This document shows, piece after piece, positions 46,001-59,112 of a stretch of DNA of 64,000 bases (within the stretch, counting starts at the first letter, position 1; each line of letters opens with the position of its first letter). Both the position numbers and the translations under genes were made by a program. The notes under the pieces are model-generated. The model worked only from the letters and a program-made list of their open reading frames with translations, had not been told where the DNA came from and did no database searches. Source of the stretch: Yamagishiella unicocca (Eukaryota; Chlorophyta; Chlorophyceae; Chlamydomonadales; Volvocaceae); the NCBI GenBank assembly GCA_003116995.1, contig BDSL01000099.1, positions 310,001 through 374,000 on the forward strand, in the 5' to 3' direction.

Positions 46001-49000
46001 TGGCTCGTACGATGGCGAGGAAGCGGAATTACCGCCGTGCGTCCTCATCTACAGGCTGATGGTGCCCAACTCGCAGCCCACCATGTTCTGCTTCACAACT
46101 GATAGCCTTTATGCATACTGGTATACTATTGCCGTTTTGACCAGTGCTGCTCCGTTGGACCGCCCAATGGCTTCCCTCAGGTGTTACATGACAATTACAA
46201 AGCGGAAATGGACGGCATGCGGCAGCTTTCCAGCCAAGTCAAGGAAGCTGTCTCGGTGGTGCAAGTGGGTAAAGATACTCCCTCTTGTTGGGTACATGAA
46301 AACGCTGTCTGACAGTCACATTAATGTCAACAGGATACACTGTCTACTACCCACACCCCGCGGCTGTTGGAAGACACACGGGCGATCGTACGGCAAGTCA
46401 TGATAGATGCCGAACAGCTGCAGAAGGCGGTTACGGGTAAGTTGGGTTAAGAGGCTGGCTTCTTACGCAGGCTAAACATTCTTACAATACAGTGGTAGTA
46501 GTAACTGTAAGGGTTCCAGACCAGAAGGTAGAACCATCGGTGTTCTATTGTTGCACGTTATATCATTTGCATTGTGTATGAGTAGCGCGAGCCTGTGCTC
46601 CCTACTTATACGAATGCCTTGCCGTCTTGGGTTACTGTAAAGGCGCCCTACACGTATTCCTTGCATTGGAGGGCCTGAACGGAAAGCCCCCCTGCATCTT
46701 CTGTGTATTACTCAGGCCTGAATACGGCCATGTCGAGCACCAGTAACGCCTTGGAGCTTCAATCACATAAGCTGGGCCAGCTGTCACACAGGCTAAACGG
46801 ACTTCAACACGATGTCATTGCCGTGAAGGACACACTGTACGGCGGAGCGGGGGCCAGCTGTGACCTGGATGGTGCCAACGGAACACCTTCCCCGGCAAGT
46901 GCCTCGGTAAGTTCAAAAATGATGACCACCTTTTTCGAAATGTCTGCGGAACAAATGTGTCATGAGTTGTGGAGCGTTCCTTAGCCGGTAGTAGGTTATG
47001 CCAGCGGTAACTGCTTATCCGGTGCGACCATTGGTATGCTGTGAGCGCCGAATATATGATCCCTGCCGCGGAATACCGTGGGTGCAGCTGCTGTCCAAGC
47101 TGACGTCCTTGGACCGTACAATTGCAGACGTCACCGCATCGCTGAGCTCAAAGGTGCGTAGGGGGTAAACTGTAGGCCTGCGAGCATGCACTTCCCTTGT
47201 CAATAGTTCCTTCGCGCCACGATGTTTTTGCCTGTGGTATACCGCCTTTGCCTGTGCACCGTCGCCTTTTCAACCTATCCCTTGTAATGTGCCCTGGCAA
47301 ACAGGCAGAGGACTCCTTGACACGTGATATGGAACGGCGCCTGGCCGCCATGGTACGGCAGCAGGATGTCACGGCGGAGGGGCTGCGCAACCTTTCCGCA
47401 ACCGCCTTCAAGCGAGCTGACGAGCACGCATCCGCGATACAGAGGCTTACACTAGTAAGCTTTGCCACGCAGGGTTGGCGTCGAATGGGGCGGGCTGTGC
47501 TTAGGTCCTGGGTGTTGGAGTTTTACGGCAAAGGCTAGGGTGCTGCGTTCCTTGTACATTGTTGACGTTGGGATGTTCCTTCGCGGCGTCATCATGCGCA
47601 TCAGGCTGTAAGCGGCAATCTCGAGGAGCGCCCGACGACGACAGCGGTGAAGCACTTGATTGAGACGTCAGCGCTGGAGGTGAGGGGAGTTCCGAAGTGA
47701 CGCAGAAGCTTCTGACGAGAGGATTTGTCTTGCAAAATCACTAACGGTGTCTTCGTGCCTCTGCCAGGTACGTGAGCGCTGTGACAATGCGCTCGCTCCC
47801 ATTTGGGATGCTGTACGAATCCTCCAGTCTGGTCTCCGTGACGCAGCTGGTGAACTGAAGGCGTTTGGGTCCAACGTTGGCAGTTTACAGCAAGCACAGG
47901 TACGATTTCGGGCGCACTGACATGTACGGCATGCATATGGCTACGTTGCATTCGGTTAATGGTAGAAGCAGAAATGCATGCCGGCTGGAATAAGTGGATG
48001 TTTCCATCGATGTGCAGAACGACTCGCGCTCTAAGGTCACTGCTGACAGGACCTCCATCATGGCTGCATTACGGAAGGTATGGCGGGGCTTATCCCTCCA
48101 ATTGCGTAGCGCATCCGGGTTTGTCTACAATTCGGAGGCCTGTAGTTATATGTGTATATTTCGGTGTTCTTATTGACAGGCTCTGGACGAGGAGATGGGC
48201 TCGCTGCGCACGCAGCTCGAAGCGCGGCTTGATAGCATGGAAGGAGGCGTCCGCCAAGTCATTGAAGAGCTCCAGTTGCACGCAAAGGTTTGGAACATCC
48301 GTAGGGATCATCCTAGAGGGCCCATGCAGAAAATGCCCGAGCCATGCGCAAAATTTGAACAAAAGATTGCGTTTGTCGTGTCCCTTGTAGCTTCAGGATC
48401 AGCTGACTCGCCTGACAACCGCCGTCGAGGAGCAGTTGGCAACGCAGGTGTGCATTTAGTGCGTGTTTGAGGTGGCTGCGCGTGACGTGTAAGGGCACCT
48501 GTGTCTGCCTGTGTCTGGTACGTCCGGACGCAAAAATGTGAGCCTCCACATGTTGATCTCGGCGCTTGCGTCCCATGGTAAAAAGGTTCATCTAGCGTTA
48601 TACCGTCAATATGGTCACCTTGTATGACGCTAAGTTTGTTGCGACACGTCTGGGGTGAAGTAGTGGAAGGCCTCATCCCCAGAGCTCATGCATCCTAATA
48701 GCCGGGAAGCGCTAGAAGGGCCCCGTTGCCTCCGATATGACCGAGTGCCCAAGTTAACCAAATGAGGACAATCCTAACGCGACGCCAAAGACAAAACTAG
48801 GACAACGCGGCCATGCAGGCACATAGCGAGTTCCAAACGGTCTCCTATGTGTTCGAAAAGAAGCATCTTTCAAGACGCCATGTTGAGCAGCCCCCCCTAG
48901 ATCTATAGCCCTGATAGGTCTTGTTGTCAGCTGCAGACTTACACAAGTACAATTGGCTCTGCAGGTGGCGGCTTGGCGTGCAGGGAACCAGCAGCTGCGC

Positions 49001-51182
49001 TGTGAACTTAACAGCCGGGCGGAGGCGGCTACAGCAGGGCTAGCAGCTCGAGTTGAAGTGGTGGAAGGCACATGCAGGCGGCATTCAGAAGAAATGCAGG
49101 TGCTTCATGCAAACATTTCGACTGTGAAGTTGCAACCGAGGGAAACGCCTTGATTTTGTGGCCCAGGGAAAATCGAGTTGGTGCTCTATTGTGCCCCTTG
49201 TGCTCGGCTCCATCTCGGCACAAGCCGCTTAGTTTCACCCTAGCATTCGTTAGCGTAGGCGCCAAACCTTTTCTAGTTATGTTAATGACACGTCCTGTAT
49301 GTATTACTGGAATGATTTCACCGTTGTTCATCCAGCTTCTGCATCGGTTTGTGAACCAGAGGGTCAGAACGCTGCGAGAACAGAGGATCTAAATGCATCG
49401 GTTTACATTGCAGCGACCATATGCGGCGACCATGACAGGCTCCCATGTACTGTCCGCTGGTGCAGGCAATAGCCGAGACGTCATCTGCAAAACCCTGCGA
49501 GGCGGTGGTTCGAGACATGGTGAACACTTTCTCACGGACAGTCGCTCAGCAGGAAATTTCTCGTCATGAGCAAAATTGGCAGGTGTGGCCCTTCAGTCAG
49601 CTATGCGTAATGGGAATTCGTATTTGGGAACCTTGCAGATTGGTTCTTGCTACAATGTCGGACACCCATGGCAAGCCAATGACATTCACTGTCGTACCAT
49701 GTGTGCGTGTCTTAGGTGTGGCTGGAGGAGCACAGCCGGAGCCATGAGAGCCTAACCACACACAGCAATCTAACTTCCGCACTTGACAGTGTATCGCGGC
49801 AGATCAAGCAAGAGCTCGACAGCGCTGCCGCCACCCGCATTGACGAGGTCAGTGATCCTGGGTCGTGCGGGCTTTGAAACGTGTCATATCGGAAACGAAC
49901 CACCGTCGGACGGGACTCACACCTACAGCTCTCAGTAGTTGTAACTGCCGGATGCGTTGACTTTACAAAGTCAACGTAGGGTTCCCCTCTGTTGCTGCCC
50001 CACCGTCCTTCGTATAGCTGCGGCGAGCATTCTCATCGTTACGAGGAGAGCTTGATGGCCGTATGCGTGCCACGACCAGCCGTGTGGAGGTTGCAGAATT
50101 GCGAGTACAGGTGAGCATAACAATGATAGCGGGTGTTGCAACAACTGAGCTGCGTGATGTACCGTATATGCAAGTCAGTTATCTCGATCTTCCTTGGCGG
50201 ATTGCAGGATTTGGAAGTGGTAGTGGCCACCTGCGTCTCCAAAAAGGTGATCATTGGGTGACTGCAGAGGTGTTCAGTCCGCTTTTAATACCGGCTGCTA
50301 ACTATTATATGCTGGATAATCCTATTGTCCGGGGTTCTGCTGTGCAGGATGTGGGTGACATTGCAGCAACGTTAGCATGCCAACGTGCAGACCGAACAGA
50401 CCTGGATGCCAAAATTCGGGAGCTGGCGGAAGAGCTTGTAGAACAAACATCTGCCCTGAAGGTGTTCCGCTCGGAAGCGGTTACACGAAGGTGTGTAGAT
50501 TGTGTGACCGTTGACAATCACTATCGTACTATTCCATCCCATCAGCGGGACGTACCTTAACTCCCATGTTGTGACAGTGAAACCGCCAGACCCGGGAGAC
50601 CTAATCTGCATTGCGAAACTAGAGGTTTTGGGGACTGTTCGCCCCTTGCATGTTTACCTCCAATGTTGCCCTCTCCAACGGACTATCTCACTTTGGACCG
50701 TATCGGGACGGGTTATGGGACGTTTTCTGTGGAAGGAACTCCATGCCATCCCCTCAGTCCTAATGTTGGAAGTCGAGGCATCCTTCCTGCTTCCGCATAC
50801 CCAAAACTGTGTGCAGCGAATTGACAGCGGAGTTGGCGCGCAAGGTGGATCTTGCAACATACTTGGCTCAGGGTAGTGCAAGGGCCGCAGCGGCGAGTGC
50901 AGGTAAAGTTTTTCCTAGAATGTTGTTTTACATGTTGTCGATTACACTAGCAAGCTGGACCTTGTCAATCTTTCCTAACCTTGTCAATAGCTACCTTGAC
51001 ACCCTTCTCTACTCGCCGCAGGGGCACTTGTTGGGACGAGCTTGTCCACACTGTCGCCCTTATGCCGAGGCACCCACGATCGACCTGCCGACTTTGTTGC
51101 GCGTTTGGGCACAGGCGCCGGCACAGGCGCACTTGCCGTCGCTCGTGCGGCTGAACGCCTGCAGCTAGGAAATGTCCTGTGA
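43059..51182 (+). CDS. Large coiled-coil protein, about 27 small exons, function unknown
   Basis: From the ATG at 43059 (MASAASVLPPVTEALSLLD) to the TGA at 51182, a long series of 36-210 bp exons with clean AG/GT borders encodes about 950 aa. Segments include SRLERLEAQVDGLLNDCAQL (about 43674), SRLELLRDQMGSMEARLG (43913), RISRLERRTDTLAETSAKAE (44252-44440), DLDRLSRDKIDLSALEHYSQ (45761), QQDVTAEGLRNLSATAFKRA (47306) and DLDAKIRELAEELVEQTSAL (50349). Heptad-like Leu spacing is nearly continuous, broken by a short Gly/Ser/Thr linker around LGLPYTPDSAVTG-GIDQYGGSRR and a Gly-rich end (ARLGTGAGTG). There is no enzymatic domain, transit peptide or membrane segment. A structural role (basal body, axoneme or cytoskeleton) is plausible from composition alone. 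Individual short exons near 44830-44880 and 50200-50260 are less certain. Confidence 0.75.
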
Positions 51183-51373
51183 TGGAGGCTCGCAATTTGC
51201 CATGCATTGCACTGAATTGGTTCTGGTTGTGTTCTCCAATTACGCTGTTCGGAAGTTACAAAGCGAAATAACATGATGATCTTGTACGGAACAGGATGGA
51301 TGGGCTTTGGGGGGTGCGTGACTTGATGTCTGGCTGAACCAGTACCTTTTTACAATTTTTGTTCTATCCTGAA

Positions 51374-51799
51374 ATGATCGCGCAACGCATATCTTGCCGC
51401 GCCTCTGTGGGTCCGGCCGCAATTGGTGGCCGTGCTCAGCTACTTGTGCGATGCTCGGGGAACGGCTCGTCCAGTGGCGCTTTTCATGAGGGACAAAAGG
51501 TTAAGGTCGTCTCTTCGGTCAAGGTGTTCCACGCACCGAAGCATCCCCAGGGGCTTGACCTGAATGGCATGGAGGGTACCCTTGTCAAGGACGTCACGCA
51601 GTATAAGGGCAAAGTAATTTCAGCCAACCTTCCCTACAAGGTGGAATTCGTCCTTCCGGCTGAGGGGAAGCCTGCTAAGTTCCAGGCCCACCTGGTGAGT
51701 TGCCGGACAACCTTTTGCTTAAAGATGTTCTGCACCTGAACTCATCTAGTTGATACGATCATTGACCTGCAGGGTGAAGAGGAACTGCAGGTACTGTGA
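51374..51799 (+). CDS. Ferredoxin-thioredoxin reductase, variable (A) subunit
   Basis: Two exons (51374-51694, 51773-51799) give 115 aa. Residues 1-35 resemble a chloroplast transit peptide (MIAQRISCRASVG, with Ser/Arg/Gly and no acidic residues). The mature part is the small beta-barrel of the FTR variable chain: EGQKVKVVSSVKVFHAPKHP, LNGMEGTLVKDV, YKGKVISANLPYKVEFVLP and a short acidic C-terminus, GEEELQVL. In plants and algae this subunit stabilises the catalytic iron-sulfur subunit, which passes electrons from photosystem I-reduced ferredoxin to thioredoxins. The catalytic partner is not in this window. The second exon codes only eight residues and the stop, but the fit to the family's acidic tail supports it. 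Confidence 0.93.
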
Positions 51800-52430
51800 A
51801 GTTCGGGACAGCGTTTGTGCGCTAATAAAGACGCCTTCCATGGTAACATTGCAATTTCTGCAAGCTTCAAGCGCCAATTATCCTTCTCCATCTGGCTGCA
51901 ATGATTTGTTGTCGTGCTTATGTCGCGAGAGCTGGAATGTTTAACCTAAGAGAGGGGTTTGGGGGTTGGGAGTAAAGGGGGGCGGGGGAGGACATCCCGT
52001 ACCATACGCTCGGCATACCCGTTGGCATATGGGCCTCAGGCCCTGCAAGTGTTGGAATACGTACCTTGCTTGTACGCATGGTACATACCTCTACGCGAGG
52101 AACTGGTGAGCGGGCGTGCTTGTTTAGCAACGGTCCTCCAGTACGTGGCTAAGTGAGGATTGGCAACGAGTAGCCAGTGAGAAATGGCAATGGAACACCC
52201 TTTTGCATGCGCGAGGAAGGGGCAAATTGTCCGTTGGTGGTAAGTAACTCAGCTGCGGTAGTGCAATTGTGGCGCGGTTTGATGAAGGTGATGTTGCCAA
52301 GCTTGCGCGGGTTAGGAAAGCTTTGAGGTATGTTAGGAGTTGGCGAGTTGCCCATGCGGTATTTCAACCGGCCAGCGGGCCAGGTGCACGCGTTATACGG
52401 ACTGCAAGCCAATGCCTTACAGATCAATGC

Positions 52431-52435
52431 TGTAA
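52431..52435 (+). terminator. Putative polyadenylation signal TGTAA for the FTR subunit gene
   Basis: TGTAA about 630 bp past the stop, within the usual range for algal 3' UTRs. The rest of 51800-52983 shows no other supported gene, though an upstream exon of the ARM-SAM gene may lie in it. Confidence 0.35.
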
Positions 52436-52983
52436 CACATAATCATTTCTTCTCCTTCTTAAATACAGTGATTTAGGAAACGCACGCATGTGCTGTGTCA
52501 CATTCGCGACTAGCGGTTTCTGCCTCCCTTTTTGAGACAGTATAGGGCATCTCTAGCTCAGCAGCTCAGCACAGAGTCTTACGGCACACCGGCGAAACCT
52601 TTGCTATCCCATTTCACAGTCTGCAAATAGACTGCCTGGAAGCTAAGAGCCCCTTGCGGTGAGCGCTTCGATCCGCCTTCCTGTCATCCTCCACACCACA
52701 GCTCGCCACGTCACCTGTTGCCTTTCTAAAGATTCATGTATTGAAGGCTTGTGAAGTTCTGGGATAGCCTTTCAGACGCGTTGCAGAAGCATACATGCTT
52801 GACTTCTCTCGACATGCGGCCCGACCGCCGGACACTTGTATCTTATATTCCTACTTTTGATTCCTTTGCCGCTTTACTTTACCCCGTCTGGTTGCGCTAC
52901 TGGACATGTCCATGCCGCTGTGCCTGCGCACCTGCACATGAAGTTAGCAGTTACGTGTTGCGTCGCAACCAGCAGGTGCAGGC

Positions 52984-55900
52984 ATGCGTCGACATGAAAT
53001 GAGGCTGTCGCTTCAGCATAATCGTGCGTTCTTTAACAATAGTCCAGATCCCGGACCCACCTCGCCCAAACTCGTTCCGGCCCTTCCCCAGCTCCATACT
53101 GTTGCAGGCTCTCACGTCCGTGACCTTGGCGAGGTGGACTTCCTCGGCAAAACGCTGGTCATGGCTTTCGATGTACCAGAAGCGGACTACCTAACCCGGC
53201 TTACCGTGCGGCGCCTTGCAGAACTGAATGCTACCCGCGCCAGGGTGGGTGCCAGGGGCTGTACCAGTGGGTGCCTGTTCATACCATTGGGTGCCTGTTC
53301 ATACCCTTGGGTGCCTGTCCTGCAATCAGCGTAGATGAAATCATTCTTCATTTGAGAACTGGCGCAGTGTTTGGTTGTGAAATGCTGATGGACGGATGTT
53401 TCCCGAGCCTACCATGATTGTGTGCATGCTGGTGATGCACACAGCCACTGGGTGTCTGTAACACACATTGAATGCAGTGAATATCAATTGTCCTCACCCT
53501 GTTGAATTTTCCGTGCAGGTTGAGGCTTTGGAGGCACGGGCATACCTTGCGGAGGAGTATGAGGTTGAACGCAAAAAGGTGCGTTCGGCGCTGTAGATGC
53601 CTTGATGCTGTCATTTTTTTTATCCGTCAGCGTTGGCCCAAATGTTCCCAGCGACTAGCAATCCCATGGGGTGACATTCACTTTCGCTCCCCACTGACTG
53701 CAGCTGGACCTTCTACAGCGACTTCAAGACAAGTACGCAGCTCTGAATCCTATAACCGTCACGGATGCGGGTCTTGCCATTGTGGAGCTGCGTGAGCACT
53801 TGCAGGTACCTGAGACCGCGGTTTGGGGTTAGTTGTTTATGTCAGGTTGCGTGATGCTGGTCGCAATGTTCACTGGCTCGCTAACATAGGTACCCAATCA
53901 TAACCAGCACGGGACCAAATTTAATGGTTTTCGTGCGACCATAGGGTGTGTTGGTATAGGGAACACTCTGGTTCATGGACAGCTGCAATTTGACAATTGC
54001 ATGTTGCCTTGGTCGGTCCAAGCATGTCAATTTTCAGTTTCGACCCCTGCTCCGAAACACACTGCATCAGGCCGCTACCTGACATCCTAATCCGTAAACG
54101 CCCGTTTCTTCCAGGCCGTGTACGATGCTGATCTGTTGTCGGATCCGCAGCTACGTGGCATTGCCATGCTGCACGCTGTTGCGTATGCCACTCGCACTCT
54201 GGATCGACTGAGTGAACCCGGAAGATATGCAACGGAGGTGAGCACCAGCATCGGGGGCGATGAACTGTGTGGATGGTGCGGTGAAGAATAGTGGGCAGGG
54301 CCGGGATGACGGATGGGTTATGTTGTGTAGGTCAAATGCGCCGCTATATCGCTTCAATACACCAGTCGGATATTCGTGGTTTGGTCTGCTCCAGGCGTAA
54401 AAAAAGTCGCGTATGACATATGTGTGGACACATACACCATGGCCATTTTTCCTTTGCAATACACCATAGCCAGTGAGGCCCAGTGCCTTGATCAACATCA
54501 TATCTGTCCACGTTTGCCGCATAAAGACGTGTTCTAGTTTTCCCTTGTTGGCACGCTCTGCCTTATCTATGGGGCGCCTTGCATAATTGGCCTTCACTAA
54601 GATCGACCTTGCGTTGCTGATTGGACAGAGCAACGCTGGAGTATTGGAGTTGGGAGCTTCAACTCTTGCCATGTTTTCCTCACGGACTGGTGCAGCTGTC
54701 GCGTTTGCCGAGGCATGCACGACACCCGTGCTGGTGAAGCTGTTGTCTCCACTGTACGCGCCGGTGGTTGTGGTCAATGCCGCCAACACCATTGGCAACC
54801 TGGCTGGTGCGTACCTGGAGGGTTGCCGTGTTCCTGGGGGCGACAAATATTAAAATGGGAGATAATAAGAGGCGAAGCGTGCAAGGGGAAGACATTGGTG
54901 TCGCACAGAGTCAGCTTTATGTGGGTGCCCTTGCCTTCGATTGTGCCTGTGTAGCCATGACCTCGACTTATTTGCTTCTCTAAACAGTTCATATCCCACA
55001 TTTTTCCACCTCGTACCACGCGGGCACCAACACAACGCTAACTGTTCGCTACTGCTTTTTGCGTTCTTGCAGAGGAACTCGACATTCGCCTAGCCCTGCG
55101 ATCGGGTGGCGGTGTCGGCGCCCTGGTGCGGTTATTGCGTCCGGACTGTGAGGCGAGCGTACAGGCAGCAGCAGCGGGTGCGCTGTCCCTACTCGCGGCC
55201 CGTGATATTGTTGTGCAAGACACAGTGCGCTACCTGGTGGGTGTGCTCCAAAGATAAGCGGTTGAATGGGTGGCCTGCAAACTTACTCAATTAGATGTCG
55301 AGAGGTGCAACTTGTCATTGTGTGCCCGTAGTGTAGGTGCGATAGGTAACCGCAGATGAAGTGGTTTTGGGCTAGACACCGGAACAGACATGGGAAGTAG
55401 AAGGTTGTGTACATACGGACATACATGCTGGTATGGGTATCAACTGCAGAGGCATTCAAACATGAAAACAATTGTACCTCCTATCAACAATGTGTTAGTA
55501 AGGTGTCACAGTGCTGTACTCCCATCCTGTACTGATAATCCGCTTTCTGTACAGGGCGGTGTGGATCTTCTGGTGGATTTGCTTGTTTCTGGTGACGCGT
55601 ACACAGCTGAGGCTGCGCGCTATTGCCTCTTGAGCCTGCGGCGCGGCAACACGAAAAATCAAGCAGAGATAATTGCGGCCATCCGGGCCAATAACAACGT
55701 GGTGAGGAACGTCAGGTGAGACAGCGACTCCGCAAAACAATTGATAAGAGGTTAGGCTATCCCACTCCCATCTTGAGCAGCGCACACAAGCCTCTCCACG
55801 CCTCCCGACCTCTGCACTTACACAAGCCTACTCTTTAGTCACACAGGAAAACCCAGAAACAGATGTAATACGACAAATTTATGTACCTTACATGAAACCG

Positions 55901-58238
55901 TTTATTGTACTGCCTGTGCAGGCGTGTGGATCCCGAGCTGCTCCGCTTTGAGGAGGGCACACCGCGTGTCAAGTCGAGCTACATGCCGCCCACGTCATAT
56001 ACCACACCTACTAAGGCACTGATGCGGCCCACTACCGCTGACAGGTGCTAAGCATAGGACTTGCGATGGACGGGAACAGGACGCTTTGACTCAGGCTTAG
56101 CGCACATGCCCTGCAATCTAACTGGTTTTCGTGGGCGCCGATTAAGGAGTGATGCGATTGCCAAGTGATCTGCAAAGTAATTGTTGGGCTGGTTCCTGCT
56201 GTACTGAGCCCGGACGAAGGTTGATAGAGAGATTTTGTCCGGCAAACTTGTCTCTGCTTTGTGTTCCATTGAGAAGGGTGCCATAGTCAAGACTTGAGCT
56301 CTTAAGGCCGCTCCTCATGCATGGCAGCCTCCACTTCGCTTTGACCGTTATTGAAGCTAAAATCGACTATTTCCTTGCGTATGCGTCTCCTTACTGCAGT
56401 TACCGCCGGCCAGTCGACACAATGACGACTGCTCTGGCGCGCTCTGTGTCACCAGGCCGTTACAAGTCCCCGCTGGCGGCGGCTCTCACTAGCCCCAATA
56501 CTGGCACTCGTGGGTCACTGGATCGCGAGCTGGCAGCTGTCACCAGCCCAGTGCGTTCTAGCCTACGCACATCCACACTGGCGCCTCGCTACACACCACC
56601 ACCTGCATCGCCACTGGAAGATGTGCATCCAGGCTACACCCTTGGGCCCATGCCCGAGGTAGGGCTGAGCATTCCTGGGTACGAAAGGCTTTAGGGGTTC
56701 ACAGCGTGCAAGTAATGTGCAGACAGCTTCCAGTAATTGTTGTTGATGTACCACTCTGGTTCATTAAATGTTTCTTGTTCCCTATAAGCACTACTACGCT
56801 GGTTCATTAAATGTTTCTTGTCCCATTAAGTACTTACCTAATTTATCACCCCGCGGAATTCATGCAGGTTGACAGTGATTTGCTGAAGCGCAAGCATCTA
56901 ACTCGATACACAGCTGATGAACTAACAACACTGCTGCAGGTAAGGGCAACATCATCGTAGCTGTTGATATGAAGGCATGTATATAGTTGCACCTTACCTA
57001 TTCTTACGAGTTGTTATCATAAGGTTTGGTCTGCCAATCCAGGAAATGGGCTTTGACAAACTTGACCTGCGGGCGTTCAAAATGAACAGCATCTCAGGTG
57101 AGGCAACGACCAAAACTTGTTCACATCCCGAATTTATATCAAGCACATTGATTGCTAGCCTAAATAGCAGGCAACGCCGTGCTGGGTATTGTTGCACTGG
57201 AGCTCTGGTGGTGTATGCGGTATGCCACATGCCCATTACGTGCCATGTACACCCTACAGGCGTGGACCTGCTGGACATGACAGAGGATGAAATGATTGTA
57301 CGCCTGTTGCTGCCTCGCCACAAGGTATGTGATGACTGGTACCAAGGGGCGAAGGTAATGGGAAGTTATTTATGGTCAGCTTTCGTGCCAGCTATCTTGG
57401 TCACGAGGTTCAGAGATGGAAATTATGCAGCCATAATAAGTAGAACACTGCGGCTAGTTTACCACAGGGGTGTCGGTTTCGTAAAATAATTGTGAAGCGG
57501 TAGCCAGGTGCTGAACTGATTTCAGGCTATTAATGAAAAAATGCTGTCGCAAGCGAAACTTAAGCAATCCTCTCACAATCCTACCGTCAGGAAATGCCTT
57601 GTTGCCATGGCACTATTTCCATCATCCCCATCTGGATGGTACCTTTTCAGGTCCGCAAGCTAAGGGCCCTTCAGCGAGCTGTGGCGCTCTATGACAGGAT
57701 TGCTACTTTGCCACGCCAGGTTAGTGGCGATGCCTTCTCAACGACACGATGCTAAGTGTTGTGCATAATTCAGCCGTAGCGGAGGAGGTTAAAGGTGGAG
57801 TGAAAGTCCATTTTCCAGGATCGCGTGTGTTCCACAGCAAAACATATCGCCATTTATTCAGTCGCCACCTTGGTTTAAATCTTAGTCAGTGCGACTGTAA
57901 GCGCACTCCTTGCCACCTGTTTCCTACAGTCCTTTATTCCTACAGTCCTTTATTCTCCAAATGCCAAATAGATCTTTCACCTCAAGACACAACTCGAACG
58001 GCCAGTACACGTTGTCTATCTTGTCAAATCTTATTTCCTGCAGGGGCGCCTGAGTGAAGTTGAGATGCGCCTCTTCCTGGCAAGCCAGGGCTGCAACGGT
58101 GTGGAGGTGGACAAGATTGTGAGGCTGTTCCGCAGCTTGGTGCACACAGACAAGCTGGACTTTGTTACATTCTGGGACTTTGTGACGGCATATGATTGGA
58201 TTGCCCAAGCCTTCCGCATTTACAACATCCCAGTGTAA
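52984..58238 (+). CDS. Armadillo-SAM-EF-hand-like scaffold protein
   Basis: Fourteen exons chain in phase: 52984-53244, 53519-53578, 53704-53805, 54115-54237, 54602-54806, 55073-55236, 55555-55715, 55922-56044, 56400-56658, 56868-56939, 57043-57097, 57260-57324, 57651-57719, 58044-58238 (637 aa, ending TAA). The N-terminal 180 residues are coiled-coil-like (EALEARAYLAEEYEVERKK). ARM-type repeats follow at about 180-400 (VVVVNAANTIGNLAG; GVGALVRLLRPDCEASVQAA; AGALSLLAARDI). A Ser/Pro/Thr-rich linker (about 400-525) leads to a SAM domain (about 530-600: YTADELTTLLQEMGFDKLD, VDLLDMTEDEMIVRLLL, KVRKLRALQRAV). The last exon looks like an EF-hand pair without full calcium ligands (LSEVEMRLFLASQGCNGVEV; LVHTDKLDFVTFWDFV). 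The start is tentative: the ATG also lies next to an acceptor-like GCAG. Cell role unknown; protein-protein scaffolding is likely. Confidence 0.8.
53258..53322. repeat. 20-bp tandem repeat, 3 copies, intronic
   Basis: Three copies of gggtgcctgttcatacc with a variable spacer, in the first intron of the ARM-SAM gene. Confidence 0.85.
56753..56830. repeat. Intronic direct repeat, 47-bp period
   Basis: ctggttcattaaatgtttct starts near 56754 and again near 56801, in the intron before the SAM exons. Confidence 0.85.
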
Positions 58239-59112
58239 GGATTTCTTGGGTGGTGCTCGTGGGTTGCAACATGCTCGTGGGTTGCAACAGAATTGGCTTG
58301 CAGACGATGGAATGTGCTAGAGCTTGGCCCTTGCTGAAATATCCAGGCTTGCCAGCAGTACCGGTCGGCTCTTTGGCAAATGGGCAAACGGACTGTAGGT
58401 GGCAACATGGGAATGAAGCTGACGTGATGATTTATGGCCAGTGGCAAGGGCGGGTTGACAGCTTTACTATGTACTTGCTACATTCCAGCCATCTTATGAT
58501 TACTCTCAAAGTGCAAACTTCTGTGCTGCAATAAGCACTTTGCCTCTGGGACAGGGTTCTGTTTGCCAATGCTTATGAAATTTAAAATCTCCATTGGGTG
58601 AAAGTATCGACAGAACAATAACACCCAAGAGCTTGGCATGTCATGATACCACCTTTGCGACTTTGGATCTTGTAGTTTTGTTCTAGTGTTCTAGTGTTCA
58701 ACATCTCAGTTGCACCTGTGTGCGTGTGCCATAGACGGGAAGGTGGATATGAATCTTGGATGGATGTCAATAAAGTGAGCCATGTGAACTGCTGTGAGTG
58801 CGTGGACATCGTTCCTATGTCCATCAGTCGGACGGTCATTTTGCTAAGGGTTTGAGGCATCCACCTGGCAAGTGACAGTAATGTGAGCGAAGGCTGCAAC
58901 TTAGAGACAATCATTATTTCGCCCTGTCCTCAATATCCTGTAAGGACCTCCCATTGCAGGTCCTACGTAGCCTTCTTCATGGCCGACCACATTTGGCTAA
59001 TCTTTGGCATGTCTTACTGAAAACACAGGAAATTGGATGTCATATAGCAGGGACCCTGATCTACCTGTACTTGCCCTTAGGTCGTGCGTGAACATAGCAT
59101 GGGAATAACTAA
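58239..59112. other. Intergenic between the ARM-SAM gene and the LINE pair
   Basis: TGTAA overlaps the stop codon of the ARM-SAM gene (58234-58238). An 18-bp unit (tgctcgtgggttgcaaca) is duplicated at 58255-58290. No gene supported. Confidence 0.5.

Noticed and set aside
52984..58238. SARM1 ortholog with NADase activity
   Set aside because: No TIR domain or catalytic Glu region; the C-terminus is EF-hand-like. Only the ARM-SAM order is shared.
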